64,000 bases of DNA from Thalassotalea_H sp040779345 (GTDB lineage: Bacteria; Pseudomonadota; Gammaproteobacteria; Enterobacterales; Alteromonadaceae): assembly GCA_040779345.1 (NCBI GenBank), contig JBFONU010000005.1, forward strand, positions 1 to 64,000, read 5' to 3'. The notes below the pieces were generated by a model. The model was not told the origin of the DNA and made no database searches. It saw nothing but the letters and a program-made list of their open reading frames with translations. The position numbers and the translations under genes are program-made. Below are positions 35,870 to 45,068 of this stretch, piece after piece. How positions within the stretch are numbered: position 1 is the stretch's first letter; the number at the start of each line of letters is the position of its first letter.

Positions 35870-37501
35870 ATGACGAAATTTAAAGCCCCTGTAATTGTCT
35901 TTGTCTGTTGCGTGACTATTCTGGTTAGTGCCTGTCAGTATATCTTTAATGTCACGATTGTTAGTTATACGCAGCAGTCTGTTTTATTATTTTTAGCGAC
36001 TGCTTTAGTCACATTTTTTAGCTACCTATATATTATTGAAAAACCGCAACAGAAAAGCATAAATGATGAGCTGAAAAAAATCGGCAAGCTTGATTCATCT
36101 ACATCAATTTTAGATTTGTTTCTTAAGCAGAAGGCTCAAATCAATTGCTCAGGAAAAAATATCGACATCAAAGTGAGTGAATTGGCGATTAATTCGGCCG
36201 AAATTAGTTTCTTCCTTGAGCAATTATCAGAAGCAATTAATAACTCAGGTGATGATGTTGATAGGCTGGCAACCGCGGCTGAACAAATGTCTTCCAATAC
36301 CAATCAAATAAATGAAAATGCATCACTTTCTTCTGACTTATCAAATAAAGCAATGTCATCGACTCAGGCAGGCGCTAAGCAATTGTCAGAAACGGTCAGT
36401 ACAATTGATCGGCTAAATGGAGATGTGATTGATGCTGCTAATAGAATTACTCTATTGTCAGAAAAAACCGCAGAGATCCAAAAAATTACCGATGTGATAG
36501 ATGCTATTTCAGCACAAACTAATTTGTTGGCTTTAAATGCCGCTATCGAAGCGGCAAGAGCCGGAGAGCAAGGGCGTGGTTTTGCGGTCGTAGCCGATGA
36601 GGTAAGGGCTCTTGCAGGAAAAACGGCTGATGCAACAGAGCAAATTGGTGGAATGTTAAAGCAAGTCAGTAATGAAACCCATCAAACGACTGAGGTGATG
36701 GATACGGTAGTGAAACAAACTCATTCTGTTGTTGATGTGATGGGGGCATTGTCAGAGAGCCTACTTACGACGAACGATTTAATGCTCGAAGCTTCACAAG
36801 CAAGTGATCAAATCAGTTTCGCCTTACAAGAGCATAATGCGACGACAGATGAAATCTCTTCAGCGATTGTCAGTTTACATGACTTTTTGATGAATAAAGG
36901 CGAAGAAACACAGCATATATCGCTAAAAGGTGAGCAATTGTCCCGTTGCACAGAATCAATTTTTATTGAGCTGTCAGAGTTTGAGACGAACTCATTAGTG
37001 GAAACTATGGCTGAAATAGCGCAACAAGCGGCCAAGGAAATTGGTCAACTGTTTGAAAGTAAAATACAGCAAGGTGAAATTACCCAGCAGGATTTATTTA
37101 ATTTTAGTTACCAGAAAATTGCAGACACGGATCCGCAAAAATTCAACACGTCTTTTGATAGATTTACCGACAAAGTTTTACCGAGTATTCAAGAGCCAAT
37201 ATTAAAGCAAAATAGCCAAGTGATTTATGCCGGTGCCGTCGATCTTAATGGTTATTTCCCAACCCATAATGCTTGCTTTTCGCAGCCTCTGACCGGAGAT
37301 TACGAAAAAGATGTTATTCAAAATCGAACCAAGCGAATGTTTGATGATCCAACCGGAATTCGATGTGGTAAACACACCGATAAGTTTCTGCTACAAACAT
37401 ATAAGCGTGATACCGGAGAAATTATGCATGATGTATCATCACCGATTATCGTACTCGGTAAACATTGGGGAGGATTTAGAATGGGATTTAGAGCAAGTTA
37501 A
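35870..37501 (+). CDS. Methyl-accepting chemotaxis protein with C-terminal sensory-type domain
   Basis: This chemoreceptor signals to CheA. Two membrane helices lie at the N-terminus (about residues 7-25 and 37-56) with almost no periplasmic loop. The cytoplasmic hairpin tip is clear: QTNLLALNAAIEAARAGEQG, then RGFAVVADEVRALAGKTA (about residues 217-254). About 120 residues follow the signalling region, with FPTHNACFSQPLTGDYEKDV, then RTKRMFDDPTG and CGKHT, ending HWGGFRMGFRAS. This conserved C-terminal module recurs in other marine receptors and suggests intracellular sensing; a bound cofactor is possible but not shown. No other chemotaxis genes are adjacent. Confidence 0.92.
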   Translation: MTKFKAPVIVFVCCVTILVSACQYIFNVTIVSYTQQSVLLFLATALVTFFSYLYIIEKPQQKSINDELKKIGKLDSSTSILDLFLKQKAQINCSGKNIDIKVSELAINSAEISFFLEQLSEAINNSGDDVDRLATAAEQMSSNTNQINENASLSSDLSNKAMSSTQAGAKQLSETVSTIDRLNGDVIDAANRITLLSEKTAEIQKITDVIDAISAQTNLLALNAAIEAARAGEQGRGFAVVADEVRALAGKTADATEQIGGMLKQVSNETHQTTEVMDTVVKQTHSVVDVMGALSESLLTTNDLMLEASQASDQISFALQEHNATTDEISSAIVSLHDFLMNKGEETQHISLKGEQLSRCTESIFIELSEFETNSLVETMAEIAQQAAKEIGQLFESKIQQGEITQQDLFNFSYQKIADTDPQKFNTSFDRFTDKVLPSIQEPILKQNSQVIYAGAVDLNGYFPTHNACFSQPLTGDYEKDVIQNRTKRMFDDPTGIRCGKHTDKFLLQTYKRDTGEIMHDVSSPIIVLGKHWGGFRMGFRAS

Positions 37502-37547
37502 CTCTCGCTGAAATTAGTTATCCAGAATATCGAGTTGTTAAAGCGCT

Positions 37548-38504
37548 TTAACAAACGGTTAATTCTTGTTTGATTTTTTCTAGGTTATAGGTTGGTTTAT
37601 TGGGTAAAAACTGTGCTTCAATTGTTGTAAATAACAAACTGTTGTCACACACCTGAGTCTGTTTTAATCGAGTGGATAATAAACGATATCTCGATTGATT
37701 TTCTTTCATTTTGTCGCCAGCCTTTTGACTAAATGCCATGGCCTCTTTAAAAGATTTTTCTGCTGCAGGGTAGTGTTCTAATTGATCATAAATATCGGCT
37801 AAATTAAAAAGTACTACGGCAATTTGTTGCTTGTTACCAAATAAATACACCCACTTTTTTGTTTCTTGCCAGTGAGTTAAAGCAAGCTCTGTTTTGCCTA
37901 ATTGATTAGCAGCATGACCTAAATTTCCGTGCAGCTCAGTCATAAAACGTGTGTCAGGACTATTCGGGTATTTATGGGCTAATGCAGACATTAAATTATA
38001 GGCTTGCTGATGCTCTTTTAGCTGCATTTGTAAGTTGGCAAACTGCACTAATCGTATCGGTGAGGGGTATTCCTCATTCACTTTTCCTAAGAGGTTTTTT
38101 GCTATATGGTAACTGTGCTTGGCTGCTGATTTCTCCCCTATGTGCCAAGCCGACTTGGCAAAGTAAATCGCGTTAGTGACAGTAAAGTGTATAGGTAAGT
38201 TAGGTTCGTTTACCCAAGGTTTAGTGGCAAGGTAAAGCTCATCATTTTTTTGCAAATTAAACAAAGATTCAAACTTATATTGTAATATTTCGAAATAAAT
38301 TCGACTCTTTTTAGGCGTTGACAGTAATGCCTTATCTACATGAACAAGACAGTCAACAGGTGATTGCAAGCAAATATTAGCAATGCGTGTTAACTGAGCT
38401 GAAGCGCTTTTTGTTTGCGTTTTTTGTGCAAAGCACTGATTCATTAGAAAATACTGCATCAGTGCTAGCAAATATACTAGGCAAACTTGTTTACTGTGTA
38501 TCAT
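37548..38504 (-). CDS. Exported TPR protein
   Basis: This 318-residue protein has a signal peptide (M-I-H-S-K-Q-V-C-L-V-Y-L-L-A-L-M-Q-Y) and several tetratricopeptide repeats, for example LANLQMQLKEHQQAYNLMSA and LADIYDQLEHYPAAEKSFKE. It has no other domain and no membrane helix after the signal. It should be a periplasmic binding or scaffold protein; its partner is unknown. The neighbours are unrelated in function (a chemoreceptor in the opposite direction and an aminopeptidase 185 bp upstream). Confidence 0.75.
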   Translation of the reverse strand: MIHSKQVCLVYLLALMQYFLMNQCFAQKTQTKSASAQLTRIANICLQSPVDCLVHVDKALLSTPKKSRIYFEILQYKFESLFNLQKNDELYLATKPWVNEPNLPIHFTVTNAIYFAKSAWHIGEKSAAKHSYHIAKNLLGKVNEEYPSPIRLVQFANLQMQLKEHQQAYNLMSALAHKYPNSPDTRFMTELHGNLGHAANQLGKTELALTHWQETKKWVYLFGNKQQIAVVLFNLADIYDQLEHYPAAEKSFKEAMAFSQKAGDKMKENQSRYRLLSTRLKQTQVCDNSLLFTTIEAQFLPNKPTYNLEKIKQELTVC

Positions 38505-38689
38505 TAAAATGAAGCGTCACTTTACATGTGAATTGTTCCTATATTATTGAAGTTGAATTTTTTATCAACCTTAACAGTGATTCGTTTGTAATTTATTGTA
38601 CATTTGTTTGCTTTTGATGACGGGTCACAAGCTTTTACTTAATGACCCTTTGTTGAATTTGTCATTACAGCACGTTTGGCTGTTAGATA

Positions 38690-40360
38690 TTAGGCTGAGA
38701 TATTTAGCGTACTCACATAAAAATTAGTGTCTACTTCAAGTGAAGGGTTCGCCGATTTCAATTCTATTTTTGTCCAGCTTGTTGTCGGTGATAGCCATTG
38801 CTCTTTACCATCAATGCTGACTCTAATGGGCATGTCAAAACCCTTAATAACATTGCCCCAGCGAATATACATTGCTTTATCTTTAATAAAGTATTCAAAA
38901 GTAGGGATACGAATGTCACGCAAGTATTGATCAAAAACTTTTGAGAAATCTTTATTAGACTTCTCATTTATATAGTTTTCAATGGTGCTGCTGGTCACCG
39001 TTTGATGATAAAAATCTTTGCCTATTCCCCGTAAAATTGTGCGCCAAGTTTCATCATTATTAATGATTTGACGAATAGTATGAAGCATATTGCCGCCCTT
39101 ATCATACATATCGCCTGATCCACCACGGTTGGCATTATATTCTCCAATAATTGTCGCTTGGTTTTGAATATTCATTCGTTGACCGCGAATATATTCAAAG
39201 GCTTTTTCTTTACCAAAATGGTACTCTAAAAATAAGCTTTCAGAATAATTAGTAAAGCTTTCGTGTATCCACATATCAGCAACATCTTTATTGGTAACAT
39301 TGTTGGCAAACCATTCATGCCCCGTTTCATGAACTATAATAAAATCAAACAGTAATCCCGGCCCTGCCTTACTTCTGTCTCGACCTAAATAGCCATTTTG
39401 ATAACCATTACCGTACGTTACCGAGCTTTGGTGTTCCATACCTAAATAGGGGGCTTCAACCAGTTTATAGCTGTCTTCATAAAAGGGGTAAGGACCAAAC
39501 CAGTGCTCGAACGCTTCAATGGTCATTTTGGCTTGTTTAAATTGTGCTTTCGCTTTAGTCAAATTTTCACGTAGCACATAATAGTCCATATCAAGTTGGC
39601 CTTTTTCGCCTTGATATTTTTCACCAAAATGCACGTAATCACCAATGTTAATATTTACCCCGTAATTATTGATCGGGTTAACGACTTGCCAATGGTAAGT
39701 TTTGGTTTTAGCAGCGGTATTATGCTCAGTTTTAATTAAGCGGCCATTTGATACATCCATTAAATGCTCTGGCACTTCAACGCTCATTAAAACGCCATTA
39801 TCAGGTTCATCGCTAGGATGATCTTTATTGGGCCACCAAATGCTTGAGCCAATACCTTGATTAGAGGTGGCAATAAAATCCAGACCATTACTGTCTTTTT
39901 CCCAAGTGATACCGCCATCCCATGGTGCACGTTTCGCGGTAACAGGTTGACCTGAAAAAAACATGGTCAATTTTTGCTCTGAACCGATTTTTTGTTCAGT
40001 AATCGGGGTAATAAAGTAGGAGTAACCGTCTTTTTCAACGTCAAGTAATTCACCATTTTGTGTTACTTTTTCAAGCTTCATTGGTGCTTGTAGTTCGATT
40101 TGTAGCCGTTTTCCTTCCGATAACACTTGATAAGTCATGGTATTGGCGCCGGAAAAAATCTGGCTTGAAGGATCTACTTTTATATCAAGTTGGTAATGTT
40201 TTAAATCCCACCAGACTCTATCTGGTGTTATTGTGCCGCGTAATACTTCTTGATGCGTAATGTTACCGCTTTGCTGTTGCCAATTACTTGCAGCGACATC
40301 GTTATTAAATAAAGCCGTGCAAAGCAATCCGATAACAATAACAGGGGTGGTTTTTTTCAT
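38690..40360 (-). CDS. Exported M1-family aminopeptidase
   Basis: This gluzincin aminopeptidase has HExxH-x18-E visible as HETGHEW...DMWIHESF (about residue 343) and the exopeptidase motif as YLGMEHQSSVTYG (GMEH in place of GAMEN). The signal peptide is M-K-K-T-T-P-V-I-V-I-G-L-L-C-T-A. The length of 556 residues is short for M1, consistent with the type lacking the large C-terminal helical domain. It removes N-terminal residues from peptides in the periplasm. The divergent thiamine operon lies upstream. Confidence 0.93.
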   Translation of the reverse strand: MKKTTPVIVIGLLCTALFNNDVAASNWQQQSGNITHQEVLRGTITPDRVWWDLKHYQLDIKVDPSSQIFSGANTMTYQVLSEGKRLQIELQAPMKLEKVTQNGELLDVEKDGYSYFITPITEQKIGSEQKLTMFFSGQPVTAKRAPWDGGITWEKDSNGLDFIATSNQGIGSSIWWPNKDHPSDEPDNGVLMSVEVPEHLMDVSNGRLIKTEHNTAAKTKTYHWQVVNPINNYGVNINIGDYVHFGEKYQGEKGQLDMDYYVLRENLTKAKAQFKQAKMTIEAFEHWFGPYPFYEDSYKLVEAPYLGMEHQSSVTYGNGYQNGYLGRDRSKAGPGLLFDFIIVHETGHEWFANNVTNKDVADMWIHESFTNYSESLFLEYHFGKEKAFEYIRGQRMNIQNQATIIGEYNANRGGSGDMYDKGGNMLHTIRQIINNDETWRTILRGIGKDFYHQTVTSSTIENYINEKSNKDFSKVFDQYLRDIRIPTFEYFIKDKAMYIRWGNVIKGFDMPIRVSIDGKEQWLSPTTSWTKIELKSANPSLEVDTNFYVSTLNISA

Positions 40361-40511
40361 TGATGGGCCTATTAACTCATGATTATATTTTTAGGTATAC
40401 AATATACTAGCACTGTGTGAGGTGTCTTGTGAACTATAAGATTTTCAGGTCAGGTTCATGTTTTAAATTTGATTTTATATGAATTTATTATAACTAAATT
40501 TATAATTATTA

Positions 40512-40541
40512 TTGCCTGTTTAAAAGCAAATACGCTAATAT
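40512..40541 (+). promoter_or_regulatory. Likely promoter of the thiamine operon
   Basis: TTGCCT (40512-40517) and TAATAT (40536-40541), with an 18-bp spacer, end about 12 bp before the riboswitch. The fit to consensus is moderate. Confidence 0.4.
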
Positions 40542-40553
40542 CTTGCCTCTAAC

Positions 40554-40658
40554 TTGTCGGAGTGCTGAGATTTTTCCATATGGAATTGTCAAAGCTGAGA
40601 TCGCGTAAGCGGGATCCGTAGAACCTGATCAGATTAATATCTGCGTAAGGGAGCAAGA
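40554..40658 (+). promoter_or_regulatory. TPP riboswitch (THI element)
   Basis: The conserved parts of the thiamine-pyrophosphate riboswitch are in order: GTGCTGAGA, a variable stem, then GTAGAACCTGATCAG with TAATATCTGCGTAAGGGA. It sits about 100 bp upstream of thiC and should shut the operon down when TPP is abundant. No strong terminator hairpin follows, so control of translation or Rho access is more likely than intrinsic termination. Confidence 0.93.
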
Positions 40659-40757
40659 TGAAATAAAGCACTCGCCATACCACTTGTTTTATTTTCCTTC
40701 GATCTACACTTCGTCTTTTTTTCTACGTAGTAAACGTAATTGATAAAAGGCCACACA

Positions 40758-42749
40758 ATGACTCAATCAGCAAAAACCTTGTCACGTCGCGAACGTCGTG
40801 AACAAGCCGAAGCATTTCTAAAAAACGTTTCTGATCAATCTTTCCCAAATTCTAAAAAAGTATATGTTGAAGGTAAGATTCACGATATTCGAGTGGGCAT
40901 GCGTGAAATTACCTTAACCGATACCTTATTAGCAGGTAGCAGCAAAGAACACCCTAAGTACGAGAAGAACGAGCCCTTATGTGTTTATGATACTTCAGGC
41001 TTTTATACTGATGAAAATGTTGAAATTAATGTACATAAAGGGATCCCTCGTTTACGCGAAAGCTGGATTGAAGCAAGAGGAGACGTAGAGTTTTTAACAT
41101 CGAATAGCTCCAAGTATGCCCAACAACGGTTAGCTGATGAAGGTGTTGACCATATTCGATTTGAACATCTCCCAAAAATGCGAATTGCCAAAAAAGGCAA
41201 AAATGTCACGCAAATGCATTACGCTCGTCAAGGTATTATCACACCAGAAATGGAATACATTGCGATTCGTGAAAACCTAAAACGTGAGCAGGTCAAAGAT
41301 GAAATGTTACTGCAGCAGCACAAAGGTCAGTCATTTGGTGCCAGCATTCCCGCGCAAATCACACCTGAATTTGTCCGTGATGAAGTCGCTCGTGGTCGTG
41401 CAATTATTCCGGTAAATATTAATCATCCAGAGTGTGAACCTATGATTATTGGTCGTAACTTTTTAATTAAGGTCAATGCCAATATTGGTAATTCGGCGGT
41501 AACCTCAAGCATTGAAGAAGAAGTAGAAAAATTAGTCTGGTCAGCAAAGTGGGGCGCTGACACAGTTATGGATTTATCAACGGGCAGAAATATTCACGAA
41601 ACGCGTGAATGGATCATGCGCAACTCACCTGTACCTATTGGTACAGTACCTATTTATCAAGCACTTGAAAAAGTAAATGGCGTTGCAGAAGATCTAACGT
41701 GGGAAATATTTCGTGACACACTTGTTGAGCAGGCTGAGCAAGGAGTGGATTATTTCACCATTCATGCCGGTGTTTTATTGCGTTATGTACCTATGACAGC
41801 GAAACGGGTGACTGGTATTGTTTCACGTGGTGGTTCAATTATGGCGAAATGGTGTTTAGCGCATCATAAAGAAAACTTTCTCTATACGCACTTTGAAGAT
41901 ATTTGTGAAATATTAAAGCAATATGATGTCTCATTTTCACTGGGTGATGGCTTACGACCTGGCTCAGTGGCTGATGCTAACGATGAAGCACAATTTGCGG
42001 AGTTACGTACCTTAGGTGAGTTAACAAAAATTGCTTGGAAGCATGACGTACAAACGATTATTGAAGGGCCGGGGCACGTGCCACTTCATATGATCAAAGA
42101 AAATATGGAAGAGCAACTGACACATTGTGGTGAAGCGCCATTTTATACCTTAGGCCCATTAACTACTGATATTGCCCCAGGTTACGATCATATTACCTCA
42201 GGTATTGGCGCCGCTAATATTGGTTGGTACGGTTGTGCCATGCTTTGTTATGTGACTCCTAAAGAGCATTTAGGTTTACCGAATAAAGAAGATGTGAAAG
42301 AAGGCTTGATGACCTATAAAATTGCTGCACATGCGGGTGATTTAGCCAAAGGTCATCCGGGCGCGCAAATTCGAGACAATGCCATGAGTAAGGCGCGCTT
42401 TGAATTTCGTTGGTATGATCAATTTAATATTGGCTTAGATCCTGAAAAGGCGCGTGCTTATCATGATGAAACCTTGCCGCAAGAGTCAGGAAAAGTGGCT
42501 CATTTCTGTTCAATGTGTGGTCCTAAGTTTTGCTCGATGAAAATATCACAAGAAGTGCGCGATTACGCTGCCGATCTTGAGTCAGGGCACTCTTCGAAAA
42601 ATAGCATCAAAATTCAACTGCTCGATGAAACGGTTGTTTTAGATGCATCACTTTCTGCTGAAGAGATAGTTGAAGCAGAAAAGGGCATGGCGGAGAAATC
42701 GGCAGAGTTTAAAGCCTCCGGTAGTGAAATTTATCAGCCAGCGAAGTAG
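40758..42749 (+). CDS. thiC: Phosphomethylpyrimidine synthase
   Basis: This radical-SAM enzyme converts aminoimidazole ribotide into HMP phosphate, the pyrimidine half of thiamine. The C-terminal iron-sulfur motif is present as CSMCGPKFCSM (about residues 584-594), along with family blocks such as VPIGTVPIYQALEKV and IEGPGHVPLHMI. The frame opens at 40740; the ATG at 40758 (M-T-Q-S-A-K-T-L-S-R-R) gives 663 residues and has AAAAGGCC upstream. It is the first gene of thiC-thiO-thiS-thiG-thiDE under the TPP riboswitch. Confidence 0.97.
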   Translation: MTQSAKTLSRRERREQAEAFLKNVSDQSFPNSKKVYVEGKIHDIRVGMREITLTDTLLAGSSKEHPKYEKNEPLCVYDTSGFYTDENVEINVHKGIPRLRESWIEARGDVEFLTSNSSKYAQQRLADEGVDHIRFEHLPKMRIAKKGKNVTQMHYARQGIITPEMEYIAIRENLKREQVKDEMLLQQHKGQSFGASIPAQITPEFVRDEVARGRAIIPVNINHPECEPMIIGRNFLIKVNANIGNSAVTSSIEEEVEKLVWSAKWGADTVMDLSTGRNIHETREWIMRNSPVPIGTVPIYQALEKVNGVAEDLTWEIFRDTLVEQAEQGVDYFTIHAGVLLRYVPMTAKRVTGIVSRGGSIMAKWCLAHHKENFLYTHFEDICEILKQYDVSFSLGDGLRPGSVADANDEAQFAELRTLGELTKIAWKHDVQTIIEGPGHVPLHMIKENMEEQLTHCGEAPFYTLGPLTTDIAPGYDHITSGIGAANIGWYGCAMLCYVTPKEHLGLPNKEDVKEGLMTYKIAAHAGDLAKGHPGAQIRDNAMSKARFEFRWYDQFNIGLDPEKARAYHDETLPQESGKVAHFCSMCGPKFCSMKISQEVRDYAADLESGHSSKNSIKIQLLDETVVLDASLSAEEIVEAEKGMAEKSAEFKASGSEIYQPAK

Positions 42750-42757
42750 TTGAATAA

Positions 42758-43948
42758 GTGACTATTTTTGAACAGCAAAATATAACGCCAAAACCTCGCG
42801 CCCACATCATAGTGATTGGCGCGGGTTTAATGGGGCGCTTAACGGCGTTGTCGTTAATTAACCAAGGTCATCAGGTGATCTTGGTTGATAAAGACACTAA
42901 GCAAGGTCATCAAAGTGCAGCTTATGCAGCTGCGGGTTTGTTAACGCCCTTGGGGGAAGCGCTTCATACCGAGCCTAATATTGTTGCCATGGGCTTTGCG
43001 TCATTAAAACTTTGGCCAAAAATATTGGCGAAGTTATCAGGCTATACCTATTTTCAGCAAGCGGGTTCTTTAATGGTTAGCCATGAGCAAGACCATGGCG
43101 ATTATCAGCGATTAGTACGTTTTATTAAAAACCATTATCCACAACATCAATTACAGCAATTAAATCGCCAGCAAATCGTTGAGTTAGAGCCTGAATTGGG
43201 TCGCAGTTTTCACCAAGGGGTTTTCTTACCAGAAGAAGGGCAAATCGGTAACCGTAAATTACTTATCGCACTGCAAGCGCAATTAGAAAGCAGCGGGGTT
43301 ATTTGGTTAGATAATTCACGCGTGATTAAAATTGACCCACAAAGATCTCAATGCCTTGTTACCTATAATCACCAAGACCAAGTAAAAGTGCTAGCAGCTG
43401 ATCTAGCCATTGATTGTCGTGGTATTGGTGCGCGAGGTCATGAAAATAAAGCAGAGGCTTTGCCTTTAAGTGATTTGCGAGGTGTACGTGGCGAACTGTT
43501 TCAATTGTTTGCCCCAGATGTGCATTTGCAAAGGCCAATACGGTTGATGCATCCGCGTTATCAGTTATACATTGCCCCCAAAACAAAAGGTTTTTATGTG
43601 GTAGGGGCAACTGAGATTGAAAGTGAAGATTGCTCGCCGATGACAGTTCGCTCTTCCATGGAATTACTCAGTGCTGCCTATAGCGTTCATCCCGGGTTTG
43701 CGGAAGCGAATATCCGTCAACACATCAGCCAATTAAGGCCAGCGTTTAGTGATAATCAGCCAAAAATATGCGTGCAACCACGACTGATCCAAGTGAATGG
43801 TTTATTTCGCCATGGTTACTTAATTGCACCGGTTGTGTTGAAACAATTGGAGTTTGCGGTGAATGAATGTATAGAAAACCGTGATGTCAATCACCTAACG
43901 ACTCAGTCGCCTTACGGTGACTTATTAGCGATTGCTACCAATAAATAA
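42758..43948 (+). CDS. thiO: Glycine oxidase ThiO
   Basis: This FAD enzyme oxidises glycine with oxygen to give dehydroglycine for the thiazole ring. The dinucleotide motif VIGAGLMGRLTALSL is near the N-terminus, and the DAO-type C-terminal region (LRPAFSDNQPKICVQPRLIQ) is present. The start is GTG, 8 bp after thiC. Using ThiO rather than ThiH indicates the oxygen-dependent route, consistent with an aerobic organism. The length of 396 residues is slightly longer than Bacillus ThiO (369). Confidence 0.9.
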   Translation: MTIFEQQNITPKPRAHIIVIGAGLMGRLTALSLINQGHQVILVDKDTKQGHQSAAYAAAGLLTPLGEALHTEPNIVAMGFASLKLWPKILAKLSGYTYFQQAGSLMVSHEQDHGDYQRLVRFIKNHYPQHQLQQLNRQQIVELEPELGRSFHQGVFLPEEGQIGNRKLLIALQAQLESSGVIWLDNSRVIKIDPQRSQCLVTYNHQDQVKVLAADLAIDCRGIGARGHENKAEALPLSDLRGVRGELFQLFAPDVHLQRPIRLMHPRYQLYIAPKTKGFYVVGATEIESEDCSPMTVRSSMELLSAAYSVHPGFAEANIRQHISQLRPAFSDNQPKICVQPRLIQVNGLFRHGYLIAPVVLKQLEFAVNECIENRDVNHLTTQSPYGDLLAIATNK

Positions 43949-43968
43949 CTGGAGTTGAAGAAGTCATT

Positions 43969-44181
43969 ATGAATATATTTATTAATGGACAAAACATAAT
44001 TGTTGAGGGTGCAGCGCCGAGTATGTTTTGCGCATTACAGCAATATTTGACAACTGAGCAGCAAAAACAGAGTTTTGCCGTTGCGCTAAATGGGGACTTT
44101 GTCGGTAAAACAGATTATCAACAAACGATGGTTAATCAAGGAGATAGTATTGATGTGCTGTTTCCTATTCAGGGCGGTTAA
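43969..44181 (+). CDS. thiS: Sulfur-carrier protein ThiS
   Basis: This 70-residue ubiquitin-like carrier ends in PIQGG; the terminal Gly-Gly becomes the thiocarboxylate that donates sulfur to the thiazole. Activation needs an adenylating enzyme (ThiF or MoeB-like), and no such gene is in this operon. It lies between thiO and thiG; its stop is followed directly by the thiG start region. Confidence 0.93.
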   Translation: MNIFINGQNIIVEGAAPSMFCALQQYLTTEQQKQSFAVALNGDFVGKTDYQQTMVNQGDSIDVLFPIQGG

Positions 44182-44184
44182 TTG

Positions 44185-44979
44185 ATGACGTTACGTATTT
44201 ATGGTCAACCAATAGACAATCGCCTACTAATTGGTAGCGCACTCTATCCATCGCCTGAAATGATGAAGCAAGCCATTTTAGCCAGTGGTGCTAAAGTTGT
44301 TACCTTGTCACTGAAAAGGCAAAACCCAGCTGAACAAGCCGGCGCAAAAATTTGGCAATACATTCAGGAGATTGTTAAAGAAACCAAGGGTTTTTTATTG
44401 CCGAACACAGCCGGCTGTAAAACGGCAAAAGAAGCGGTAACCTTAGCGAAAATGAGTCGTGAAATTTTTCAAACCGACTGGTTAAAGCTTGAAGTGATCG
44501 GTGATGATTATAACTTACAGCCTGACCCTATCGAATTACTCACTGCGACAGAGCAACTGCTTAAAGAGGGTTTTAAAGTGTTACCTTATTGCACTGACGA
44601 CTTAGTGTTATGCCAACGTTTATATGATTTAGGCTGCCAAGTGATCATGCCTTGGGCATCGCCAATTGGTACAGGGAAAGGATTAATGAACCCGTATAAC
44701 TTAGAAACCATTCGCCTACGTTTACCTGATGCTACCTTGATTTTAGATGCCGGCATAGGCAAACCGTCAGATGCCTGTTTGGCGATGGAAATGGGTTTTG
44801 ATGGCATATTGTTAAATTCAGCCATTGCCTTGGCAGATAACCCCGTCATGATGGCTAAAGCCTTTTCAGCGGCTTTGGTGGCTGGTGAACAAGGTTATGT
44901 TGCTGGTGTTATGCAGGAAAGGCAAACTGCTCATCCTAGCACGCCAACACTTGACACCCCTTTTTGGCATCAGTCGTAG
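44185..44979 (+). CDS. thiG: Thiazole synthase
   Basis: This TIM-barrel enzyme joins dehydroglycine, deoxyxylulose 5-phosphate and ThiS thiocarboxylate into the thiazole phosphate. The Schiff-base Lys lies in VVTLSLKRQ, and the phosphate-binding end is visible as ILDAGIGKPSDACLAMEMG and GILLNSAIA. The ATG at 44185 follows a TTG at 44182 and lies 3 nt past the thiS stop, so translation is coupled. The length of 264 residues is standard. Confidence 0.96.
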   Translation: MTLRIYGQPIDNRLLIGSALYPSPEMMKQAILASGAKVVTLSLKRQNPAEQAGAKIWQYIQEIVKETKGFLLPNTAGCKTAKEAVTLAKMSREIFQTDWLKLEVIGDDYNLQPDPIELLTATEQLLKEGFKVLPYCTDDLVLCQRLYDLGCQVIMPWASPIGTGKGLMNPYNLETIRLRLPDATLILDAGIGKPSDACLAMEMGFDGILLNSAIALADNPVMMAKAFSAALVAGEQGYVAGVMQERQTAHPSTPTLDTPFWHQS

Positions 44980-45068
44980 CGCCTTGTTGCTGTCATATTC
45001 AAGTGCCAGTACGGACGCTGATAATCGACAAAAAATTTAACAATAAACAAAATTTAATAGACGGGTAA

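Noticed and set aside
38622..38648. GGGTCA/TGACCC inverted repeat as a terminator
   Set aside because: The stem is only 6 bp with a 15-nt loop and no T run; too weak to call.
40660..40757. Intrinsic terminator as the expression platform of the TPP riboswitch
   Set aside because: There is a T run near 40720, but I could not find a stable stem in front of it.
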